Origin: Fidelibacterota bacterium
GTDB lineage: Bacteria; Fidelibacterota; UBA2242; JAFGTP01
Length of the DNA: 40,768 bases
Assembly: GCA_016934035.1 (NCBI GenBank)
Contig: JAFGTP010000039.1
Coordinates: 1-40,768 of the forward strand
Reading direction: 5' to 3'
The notes beneath the pieces are model-generated. The model saw only the letters and a list, made by a program, of their open reading frames with translations. It searched no databases and was not told the DNA's origin. Both the position numbers and the translations under genes were made by a program. Position 1 is the first letter of the stretch, and every line of letters begins with the position of its first letter. Below, in pieces: positions 9,920 to 17,319 of the stretch.

Positions 9920-10224
9920 TTTTTATCCCTCTATGCTTTAAGTGAAAAGTATTTAAAACCCCCTATGAAGTCAAGTGTTTTTTAATAAAAATTATGTTAA
10001 TGATATTCTATTTTCTTCTACCAGAAATAATAAAATTAAGGAGGACCAATAAAATCTTCAAAAACCCATTATTAAATTTCATTCATGATTCACCCCGTCA
10101 AAAACATTTAACTATTAAAAAATTTACAGACAAAAACATAAATAATTAAATATCTTTTAATTTTAATATTGTTCTTTGACCATAACCTCCTTATATTTTT
10201 AAAAATGTAGAGGTGTCTGCTTCC
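9920..10224 (+). promoter_or_regulatory. Divergent intergenic region upstream of hypE, with an orphan Shine-Dalgarno
   Basis: 305 very AT-rich bases between the divergent DUF4160 and activase genes. A perfect Shine-Dalgarno AAGGAGG (10038-10044) is followed by no ATG or usable reading frame: the nearest frame (ATA at 10049) closes after eight codons. It may be the relic of a lost gene. Promoters for both flanking units must lie here, but no clear -35/-10 pair is visible. The activase ribosome binding site GAGGTG is at 10210-10215. Confidence 0.4.
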
Positions 10225-10971
10225 ATGAGAGAAGGAACCGTTTTCGATATCAAAAAATTTGCAACTCACGATGGACCAGGCATTCGTACCACTGTTTTTC
10301 TCAAAGGCTGCGCTCTTGATTGCTGGTGGTGTCACAATCCGGAAAGTAAAAACTCAGAAATTGAAAAGAACCACAGTGGCGGACACCTTGAAAAATCTTT
10401 CATTGGTGAAAACTATTCAGTAAGTAGACTTTTCAACGAAATTATCAAAGATGAAATATTTTTTGAGGAATCCCGAGGTGGTGTGACTTTTTCCGGTGGC
10501 GAGGCCATGCTGCAAGTGGATTTTCTTCAGGAACTTTTGAAAAAATGCAAATTCCACGGCCTTCACACTGCTGTCGATACATCCGGATATTGCCCACAGG
10601 AAAATTTTGTAAAAATTCTTCCCTACACAGACCTTTTTCTGTATGATATAAAAATCATGGACCCGGTGCTTCACCAAAAATATACCGGAAAATCCAATGA
10701 ACTCATTTTAACCAATTTTGAATATTTGATATCCCGAAATGCCAATATTCAGATTCGTATTCCACTAATACCCCGGTTCACGGATAATGAAACCAACTTA
10801 AGTGCGATTAAAACTTTTCTGAAACCCTTCAGACCATTGATCGATATTGAACTCATACCCTATAATAAACTGGGAGAAAGCAAGATTCGTCGTTATACTG
10901 ATAAATTGGAAAACCTGCAAACACAATCAAAAAAACGACTTCAGGAACTGCGGGATTTTTTTGAAATTTAA
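10225..10971 (+). CDS. hypE: Glycyl radical enzyme activase (HypD-activating enzyme, HypE)
   Basis: Radical SAM enzyme that installs the glycyl radical on the downstream dehydratase. 248 residues. The SAM cluster motif is CALDCWWC (Cys29, Cys33, Cys36), preceded by THDGPGIRTTVFLKG and followed by VTFSGGEAM, the family's SAM-binding GGE motif. ATG 10225 sits behind GAGGTG; a GTG at 10213 lies inside that ribosome binding site. There are no further cysteines between the SAM motif and the GGE motif, so the ferredoxin-like two-cluster insert found in many activases is absent; the protein is compact like PflA. The substrate assignment rests on hypD following 73 bp downstream. Confidence 0.92.
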   Translation: MREGTVFDIKKFATHDGPGIRTTVFLKGCALDCWWCHNPESKNSEIEKNHSGGHLEKSFIGENYSVSRLFNEIIKDEIFFEESRGGVTFSGGEAMLQVDFLQELLKKCKFHGLHTAVDTSGYCPQENFVKILPYTDLFLYDIKIMDPVLHQKYTGKSNELILTNFEYLISRNANIQIRIPLIPRFTDNETNLSAIKTFLKPFRPLIDIELIPYNKLGESKIRRYTDKLENLQTQSKKRLQELRDFFEI

Positions 10972-10981
10972 TAATCAGCAA

Positions 10982-11019
10982 TGGCAGGACCGGAAAATTT
11001 AATTTTCTTTTCCCTGCCA
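10982..11019 (+). other. Intercistronic hairpin between hypE and hypD
   Basis: TGGCAGG (10982-10988) pairs with CCTGCCA (11013-11019), with an inner GAAAAT/ATTTTC stem (10993-10998, 11002-11007). There is no U-run after it, so it is not a standard terminator. It may protect mRNA or set the ratio of catalytic enzyme to activase. The hypD Shine-Dalgarno AAGGAGG follows at 11035-11041. Confidence 0.6.
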
Positions 11020-11044
11020 ATCAGTTATCTACCAAGGAGGCAAA

Positions 11045-13405
11045 ATGCTCAGTGAAAGAATCCAAAAATTGAAAGACCAATCGGAGAATGCCACTCCAAA
11101 ATTATCGATCGAGAGAGCAAAACTTCTGACCGATTTTTACCAGTCTGATTGGCCAAAAGGAAAATCAATCCCGATCCAGCGGGCTATGGCCTTTAAATAT
11201 ATTCTGGAAAACAAAAAACTTTGCATCAACGATGGAGAATTGATTGTCGGAGAACGGGGGGAAAGTCCCAAGGCAACTCCCACCTATCCGGAAATTTGCA
11301 CTCACACCAATCAGGATTTTGAAATTTTGAATTCCCGGCCCAAAGTACCCTTCAAAGTCGATGAGGAGACCCGCCGTATTCAGCAGCAACAAATCACGCC
11401 TTTCTGGTCCGGACAATCTCTGCGGGATCGAATTTTTGAACAGTTGGATGACGATTGGAAAGAGGCCTATGCTGCCGGGGTTTTTACGGAATTTATGGAA
11501 CAAAGAGCTCCAGGACACACCGTTGCTGATGGAAAAATTTACCAAAAAGGATTTCTGGATTTTCAGGAAGATATAAAAATATCCCTGGTTAACCTTGATT
11601 TTCACAATGACCCGGAAGCCATGGAAAAACGGGAACAACTCAGAGCAATGCACATCGCCCTGGATGGCGTTATGGCCTTTGCAAAGCGCTATTCCGACTA
11701 TGCGATGAAACTGGCAGACCAAACGCAAAACCTACAGCGCAAATTGGAACTTGAAACCCTCTCCAAAATTTGTGCAAAAGTTCCGGCCCACAAACCGGAA
11801 AATTTCTGGGAAGCGCTGCAATATTACTGGTTTGTACATTTGGGCGTCATTACGGAATTAAACACCTGGGACTCTTTCAATCCTGGCAGGCTGGACCAGC
11901 ATCTTTATCCTTTTTACAAAAATGATCTGGTGCGCGGCTTGATTACCGAGGACCAGGCCCGGGAACTGCTAAAATCCTTCTGGATAAAATTCAACAACCA
12001 GCCAGCCCCACCCAAAGTCGGCGTTACAGCCAAAGAGAGCAATACCTATACAGATTTCTGTCTGATCAATGTTGGCGGAGTCGATATCAACGGGCAAAAC
12101 GCCGTCAATGAAATGAGCTATATGCTATTAGACGTGATCCAGGAAATGCGCCTGCTGCAGCCCAGTTCCATGGTGCAGATTTCCAAGAAAAATCCTGATG
12201 CCTTTCTCAAACGGGCGCTCAAAATCATTCAAACCGGATTTGGCCAGCCATCCATTTTCAACACTGACACCATAATTCTGGAACAACTTCGTATGGGAAA
12301 ATCACTGGAAGATGCCCGTCTGGGCGGCGCCAGCGGCTGCGTGGAAACAGGCGCATTCGGTAAGGAAGCCTACATTCTAACCGGCTATTTCAACTTTGTA
12401 AAAATACTGGAACTGGCCCTCAATAACGGAATCGACCCCCTGACCGGCAAACAAATCGGATTGAAAACCGGAAAAGATTTTGCAACTTTTGAAGCTCTAA
12501 TGGATGCCTATAGGCAACAATTAAATCATTTCATCGATATAAAAATAAAAGGCAATCTTATCATAGAAAAAATGTGGGCCAAATATTTACCAGCGCCCTT
12601 TATGTCCTGTTTGATTGATGATTGTATTCAAAATGGCAAAGATTACAACAATGGCGGCGCCCGTTACAACAATTCCTACATTCAGGGTGTGGGTACAGGC
12701 TCAGTTACTGATGGTCTGGCTGCCTTGAAATATCATGTTTTTGATAAAAAAAACATCTCTTTTGCAGATTTTTTAGCAATCCTGAAAAATGACTATAAAG
12801 GTTTCGAGGATTTTCGTCAAGAATTGATCAATAAAACACCCAAATATGGCAATGACGATGATTATGCCGATGATATTCTCAAGGAGGTATTCGCTGTTTT
12901 CTTTCAATCTGTCGACGGACGAAAAAACATCAAGGGGGGCCATTTCCGCATAAACCTGCTACCGACTACCAGCCATGTCTATTTTGGCAGTAAGGTCAGT
13001 GCAACTCCTGACGGACGCAAGGCCCTGCAACCGCTTTCTGAAGGCATTTCACCAGTCCAGGGGGCTGATATCAACGGCCCCACAGCTGTCCTCAAATCCG
13101 CTGGCAAAATCGACCATTTAAAAACCGGCGGCACCCTGCTGAACCAAAAGTTCACGCCCCAAATATTTGAAGATGAAAAAAATATTGATAAAATTGTCAG
13201 CCTGGTACGCAGTTATTTTAAAATGGACGCTCATCATATTCAATTCAATGTGGTAAATGCTGATACCCTGCGAAAAGCCCAAAGAAATCCTGAAAAATAT
13301 AAAAACCTGATTGTACGGGTCGCCGGGTATTCTGATTATTTTGTCGATTTGACTGACGAATTGCAGGAAGAGATTATTCTGCGCACAGAACAAAGTGTGA
13401 ACTAG
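11045..13405 (+). CDS. hypD: trans-4-hydroxy-L-proline dehydratase (glycyl radical enzyme HypD)
   Basis: Dehydrates trans-4-hydroxy-L-proline to delta-1-pyrroline-5-carboxylate, which ProC can reduce to proline. 786 residues, matching HypD length. The thiyl Cys432 and Glu434 lie in GGASGCVETGAFGKEAY; Gly761 in RVAGYSDYF carries the radical. These match Cys434, Glu436 and Gly765 of the Clostridioides difficile enzyme as I remember it. Long stretches such as FTEFMEQRAPGHTV, FNNQPAPPKVG and LPTTSHVYFG also follow HypD rather than pyruvate formate-lyase, choline lyase or glycerol dehydratase. RBS AAGGAGG precedes ATG 11045. The upstream activase and downstream Xaa-Pro aminopeptidase fit hydroxyproline peptide use. 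No proC is visible here. Confidence 0.92.
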   Translation: MLSERIQKLKDQSENATPKLSIERAKLLTDFYQSDWPKGKSIPIQRAMAFKYILENKKLCINDGELIVGERGESPKATPTYPEICTHTNQDFEILNSRPKVPFKVDEETRRIQQQQITPFWSGQSLRDRIFEQLDDDWKEAYAAGVFTEFMEQRAPGHTVADGKIYQKGFLDFQEDIKISLVNLDFHNDPEAMEKREQLRAMHIALDGVMAFAKRYSDYAMKLADQTQNLQRKLELETLSKICAKVPAHKPENFWEALQYYWFVHLGVITELNTWDSFNPGRLDQHLYPFYKNDLVRGLITEDQARELLKSFWIKFNNQPAPPKVGVTAKESNTYTDFCLINVGGVDINGQNAVNEMSYMLLDVIQEMRLLQPSSMVQISKKNPDAFLKRALKIIQTGFGQPSIFNTDTIILEQLRMGKSLEDARLGGASGCVETGAFGKEAYILTGYFNFVKILELALNNGIDPLTGKQIGLKTGKDFATFEALMDAYRQQLNHFIDIKIKGNLIIEKMWAKYLPAPFMSCLIDDCIQNGKDYNNGGARYNNSYIQGVGTGSVTDGLAALKYHVFDKKNISFADFLAILKNDYKGFEDFRQELINKTPKYGNDDDYADDILKEVFAVFFQSVDGRKNIKGGHFRINLLPTTSHVYFGSKVSATPDGRKALQPLSEGISPVQGADINGPTAVLKSAGKIDHLKTGGTLLNQKFTPQIFEDEKNIDKIVSLVRSYFKMDAHHIQFNVVNADTLRKAQRNPEKYKNLIVRVAGYSDYFVDLTDELQEEIILRTEQSVN

Positions 13406-13540
13406 CCAGAGAAACCCAAAGAATCGTGAGAATTTTGCTGACACCTTTTTCTTTCCTTTCGGCCTTTGTGTTTTTGACCTGTAAGTATTTATGAATCACG
13501 ATGGCTGAAAAATCAAAGATAATCTGACTAATTCAGTGGC

Positions 13541-13546
13541 TATAAT
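13541..13546 (+). promoter_or_regulatory. Candidate -10 element for pepP
   Basis: A perfect TATAAT lies 58 bases before the pepP ATG in the 198-bp gap after hypD. No good -35 hexamer is at the usual distance, so the call is weak. It suggests pepP can be transcribed separately from hypED. Confidence 0.35.
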
Positions 13547-13603
13547 GGTTCTTATTTTTTATATTGCTGAAAATTGATTTGAATGAAATAAATTGGAGGG
13601 ACT

Positions 13604-14983
13604 ATGTTTAACAAAGAAATTTATATTCAAAGACGAACAAAACTGATTGCAAACTTTAATTCGGGGTTGTTGTTATTTCCCGGGAATTTGGAAAGCCCCA
13701 TGAATTACGCCGACAACACCTATCGTTTCCGGCAGGACAGTAATTTCTTGTATTTTTTTGGACTGGATGAGGCCAATCATTTTGCCGTAATCGATCTGGA
13801 TCATAAACGCCAGATTCTGTTCGGCGATGATTATGAAATTGACGATATAATCTGGATGGGGCCCCAACCGAAAATGCTGGAAAAAGCCGCTTCCGTGGGC
13901 ATTACCGATGTCGAACCCAAAGCCAGACTGGCTGAGATAATCCAACAAGCCCTGGATAAAGGTCGGGAAATCCATTTTCTGCCCCCCTATCGCGGCGAAA
14001 CTAAAATTCAACTGGCGGAATTAATCGGTTTTCGTGCCGCACAAGCCCGGGAAAAGGCTTCAGAAAAATTAATCAAGGCAGTAGTCGCCCAGCGTAGTAT
14101 CAAATCCCGGGAAGAAATCGCCGAAATCGAAAATGCGATCGACATTGCCGCATCCATGCATGTCGCTGTCATGAAAGCCTGCAAACCCGGTATGTATGAA
14201 TATGAATTAGCCGGAGCTCTGGAAGGTGTCGCATTGGGCGCTGGCAGTTCACTATCCTTTTCGGCAATTGTAACTCATAACGGGCAGACCCTTCACAATC
14301 ACCATCATGGCAACAAACTGGAAGCCGGACGTCTGCTGATCAATGATTCCGGTTGTGAATCGGAAATGCACTATGCCGCAGACATTACCCGAACCTACCC
14401 CATTTCCGGGAAATTTACAGAAAAACAGAAAGCTGTGTACAATATCGTCCTGAAAGCAGAAACCGAAGCCATCAAAATGATTAAACCAGGGATTAAATAC
14501 AAAACCATTCATCTGGCAGCCGCTAAAATCATCGCAACCGGCCTGAAAGAATTGGGCCTGATGAAAGGCAATACAGACGATGCAGTGGAAGCCGGCGCTC
14601 ACGCTCTCTTTTTTCCTCACGGCCTCGGTCACATGATGGGCCTGGATGTTCATGACATGGAGGGTCTGGGTGAAAATTTTGTGGGCTATGATGAAAATAC
14701 GGTCCGCAGCACGCAATTCGGTACCGCCTATCTTCGCCTTGGCAAAGAATTGCAAACAGGCAATGTATTGACAGTGGAACCCGGCTGCTATTTCATTCCC
14801 GAACTCATTGACCTCTGGAAATCTGAAGGCAAACATACTGAATTCATCAACTATGAAAAGGTTGAGGAATATCATGATTTCGGCGGTATTCGCATTGAAG
14901 ATGATGTCCTGGTCACAGAAACCGGTCAGCGCGTACTGGGTACGCCCATACCGAAAACCGTTGAAGAAATCGAAGCCCTTTAA
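13604..14983 (+). CDS. pepP: Xaa-Pro aminopeptidase (M24B, PepP type)
   Basis: Cytoplasmic dimetal peptidase that removes the N-terminal residue before proline. 459 residues. The N-terminal AMP_N domain covers about 1-140 (NTYRFRQDSNFLYFFGLDE). The catalytic pita-bread domain follows. The five metal ligands are present: Asp248 and Asp260 (NDSGCESEMHYAADITRTYP), His343 (HGLGHMMG), Glu392 (TVEPGCYF) and Glu432 (GIRIEDD). RBS TTGGAGGG precedes ATG 13604. Position downstream of hypD suggests release of proline or hydroxyproline from imino-acid-rich peptides; whether Xaa-Hyp is cleaved is inference. Confidence 0.95.
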   Translation: MFNKEIYIQRRTKLIANFNSGLLLFPGNLESPMNYADNTYRFRQDSNFLYFFGLDEANHFAVIDLDHKRQILFGDDYEIDDIIWMGPQPKMLEKAASVGITDVEPKARLAEIIQQALDKGREIHFLPPYRGETKIQLAELIGFRAAQAREKASEKLIKAVVAQRSIKSREEIAEIENAIDIAASMHVAVMKACKPGMYEYELAGALEGVALGAGSSLSFSAIVTHNGQTLHNHHHGNKLEAGRLLINDSGCESEMHYAADITRTYPISGKFTEKQKAVYNIVLKAETEAIKMIKPGIKYKTIHLAAAKIIATGLKELGLMKGNTDDAVEAGAHALFFPHGLGHMMGLDVHDMEGLGENFVGYDENTVRSTQFGTAYLRLGKELQTGNVLTVEPGCYFIPELIDLWKSEGKHTEFINYEKVEEYHDFGGIRIEDDVLVTETGQRVLGTPIPKTVEEIEAL

Positions 14984-14993
14984 TAGAAAAAAA

Positions 14994-15034
14994 GAGGAGG
15001 TAAAACACACCTCCTGGCTTTCATGACGTCATGA
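14994..15034 (+). repeat. Hairpin and 14-bp perfect palindrome after pepP
   Basis: AGGAGGT (14995-15001) pairs with ACCTCCT (15009-15015) but has no U-run. It is followed by the perfect palindrome TCATGACGTCATGA (15021-15034). The first may end or stabilise the pepP message; the second looks like a binding site for a symmetric regulator. Neither can be assigned. Confidence 0.45.
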
Positions 15035-15064
15035 ATAATATCAGCGTAATTCAGAGGGCTGCCA

Positions 15065-15250
15065 ATGAATAGGGAAATCCCTTGCAGGAAGGCTATGGCC
15101 ATTGAATTTGCAGAGGCAGAATTGCTTTGTCGTGCTTTGACAGATATAGAATTGCATGGAAAACACAAGGCCCAATTCATGAATTATTTCAAGATAACGA
15201 AAAATAAAGTCGAATTATTCATCGATTTCGCAAATTTTCTAAAATTATAA
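15065..15250 (+). pseudogene. Remnant of a GxxExxY-type protein (C-terminal part)
   Basis: A 61-codon open frame without a ribosome binding site. Its second half (ALTDIELHGKHKAQFMNYFK, then KVELFIDFANFLKL) resembles the C-terminus of GxxExxY proteins, where a similar block (AQLLNYLK, then GLLINF) follows an ElK-type nuclease-like motif. The first half is weakly similar, with the expected acidic/Lys core degraded, and the family's N-terminal half is missing. I read it as a decaying fragment in a 372-bp gap with no other gene. A random frame remains possible. Confidence 0.5.
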
Positions 15251-15300
15251 ATTGAAAGAGCTATCAATCCGGACCATTTCTAAAAATAAAAACACAAAAC

Positions 15301-15329
15301 AAGCGAAAAGGAATTTGGGTCCTTCGCTT
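15301..15329 (+). promoter_or_regulatory. Leader hairpin before the transglutaminase gene
   Basis: AAGCGAA (15301-15307) pairs with TTCGCTT (15323-15329), extended inward by GGA/TCC after a two-base bulge. It ends 11 bases before the AGGAAAGGAG ribosome binding site. There is no U-run. It could be a 5'-UTR stabiliser or control element. Confidence 0.4.
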
Positions 15330-15355
15330 AATTCGTGGATAGGAAAGGAGTATTT

Positions 15356-17308
15356 ATGAAATTAAGGATAAGTATTGTTATGTTACTGCTGGCATATTTT
15401 GTCTATGCTCAGAGTAATGATATCATTTTTCAGCAGATCAAAAACGCCGGGTCATCCGTCGACAATGACGGTGCCTCAACCGTTGTCATTTTTGACACCA
15501 CCCAAGTCAAAATGATGGATTCCGGTCTTAGTCATGTACATAACCATAAACTCATTAAAGTATTGACAGAAGAAGGCGCTGTAGCTTTGCGGTATCAGAC
15601 CTTTAATTATGATACCCTTTCAGCTTTCATTGACATCGAAGCGGCCAATATCTACAAAAATGACGGGCGCGTCATTCATCTGGATCAATCCCATATCCAC
15701 GATTATCAGGCCCCGGCGCGAGCCATATATTGGGGAGCAAGGGACCGTATGATTGCCTTTGGCCGCCTGGAAACCGGTGATGCCATCGAAATAAAAATGT
15801 ACAAAAAAGGCTTTTCCTATGCCCTGCTCTATGATGAAAATGACAACCGTTACATTCCGCCAATGAAAGGCCATTACTACGATATCGTTCTGTTTTATTC
15901 ATCGACACCGATTTTATCAAAATATTATGAAGTATCCATTCCCGCCAGAAAAAAATTACAATATGAAATTTACAACGGCGAAATACAATCCTCCCTAATG
16001 TTTGCCGGTGACCAGACAAAATATCTCTGGTCCAAAGAAAATATCAAGCCTTTTAAGCAGGAACCCCATATGGTCTCGCCATCTGACGAGTATTGCAAAT
16101 TGCTGATGTCAACAGCAGAAAACTGGGAAGCAAAATCCACCTGGTTTTATGGTGTAAATGAAAATTTCGGCAGTTTTGAATACACACCGGAAATCAAAGC
16201 CAAAACCGATGAAATCATCAAAGGTGCAAAAGATGATTTGGATAAAATTGAACGCCTGACCCATTGGGTGGCAGAAGAAATTCGCTACTCAGGATTGTCC
16301 ATGGGTGAAGGTGAAGGATTTACCCTTCACAAAGGAGAAATGACCTTTACGGACCGTTGCGGCGTCTGTAAAGACAAAGCCGGCATGCTGGTCACAATGC
16401 TTCGTGCAGCAGGCTTTGAATCCTTTGCCGCAATGACCATGGCAGGTGAGCGAATTGACCGCATACCTGCCGACCAGTTTAATCATAGCGTCACAGTGGT
16501 CAAATATAACGGCCAATACATGCTGTTGGACCCGACCTGGGTTCCCGGTGTTCGTGAGCTGTGGTCCAGTGCGGAGCAGCAACAGGGATATCTGATGGGT
16601 GTTCCCGAAGGTGCCCCTCTGATGGTTACACCCATCTCTGATCCTGCGGAACATTATTACAAAGTCAATGGTGAATCAGAACTGCTGAATGACGGCACCT
16701 TAAAAGGCAAACTTGTCATCGCCGCAGAAAAACAATCCGACTCCCGTTTTCGTCGCCTTCTGAAAGGCACCTACAAAGCCGGCTGGGAAAATACCCTCCT
16801 GGAACTGGCGGAAACCATTTCATCAAATATTGAAGTATCCAATATCAAATATACCGATCCTTATGACCTTTCCCGACCCATGACCATTAGTTTTGACTAT
16901 ACCATTCCCAATTATGCAATGGTGACTGAAAATGCCCTCCATTTCAAACCTGTGGTCGCGGGATTTCCCTTTCGTCATCGCTACGTCAATGGCACACTGA
17001 CCATGAATGTCAACATGGAATCCCGTAAAACCGCCTTTCGGACCGGATGCTCCAGGCTATCAGAATTATCCGAAACCATCAAACTACCCAAGGGCTACAG
17101 GATTGAAAAACTACCGGAATATGATTCAGTTACAGGAAGCGGTGCTGACTTTGAGGCCCAATATGAATTAAAAGGCGGCAAACTGGTCTTTTATGAAAAA
17201 CTGGTTGAAAAAAAACGTGTATATGAAGTTGAGGACTGGGAATCTTTCCGCAGTGCTGTTAAATCTGCAAACCAGGTGTCTGATGATATCCTGATTCTTG
17301 AAAAATAG
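15356..17308 (+). CDS. Exported DUF3857-transglutaminase protein (intact catalytic triad)
   Basis: A 650-residue secreted protein. ATG 15356 follows AGGAAAGGAG and gives a clean signal peptide (about 1-18, ending YAQS). Residues about 40-240 are a DUF3857-type beta domain. About 285-400 are a transglutaminase-like fold with Cys338 in CGVCKDKAGML, His377 in FNHSVTVV and Asp392 in LLDPTW, the complete Cys-His-Asp triad. The C-terminal ~200 residues resemble the DUF3858-type domain that closes such proteins. Family members are widespread in the FCB group and Acidobacteriota; their substrate is unknown. The next gene, 11 bp on, encodes a homologous protein lacking the triad. Confidence 0.85.
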   Translation: MKLRISIVMLLLAYFVYAQSNDIIFQQIKNAGSSVDNDGASTVVIFDTTQVKMMDSGLSHVHNHKLIKVLTEEGAVALRYQTFNYDTLSAFIDIEAANIYKNDGRVIHLDQSHIHDYQAPARAIYWGARDRMIAFGRLETGDAIEIKMYKKGFSYALLYDENDNRYIPPMKGHYYDIVLFYSSTPILSKYYEVSIPARKKLQYEIYNGEIQSSLMFAGDQTKYLWSKENIKPFKQEPHMVSPSDEYCKLLMSTAENWEAKSTWFYGVNENFGSFEYTPEIKAKTDEIIKGAKDDLDKIERLTHWVAEEIRYSGLSMGEGEGFTLHKGEMTFTDRCGVCKDKAGMLVTMLRAAGFESFAAMTMAGERIDRIPADQFNHSVTVVKYNGQYMLLDPTWVPGVRELWSSAEQQQGYLMGVPEGAPLMVTPISDPAEHYYKVNGESELLNDGTLKGKLVIAAEKQSDSRFRRLLKGTYKAGWENTLLELAETISSNIEVSNIKYTDPYDLSRPMTISFDYTIPNYAMVTENALHFKPVVAGFPFRHRYVNGTLTMNVNMESRKTAFRTGCSRLSELSETIKLPKGYRIEKLPEYDSVTGSGADFEAQYELKGGKLVFYEKLVEKKRVYEVEDWESFRSAVKSANQVSDDILILEK

Positions 17309-17319
17309 GAGGAGCAACA

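Noticed and set aside
14252..15010. 252-codon open frame antisense to pepP
   Set aside because: Shadow of pepP, which has all five metal ligands; the antisense product is cysteine- and phenylalanine-rich without any recognisable motif.
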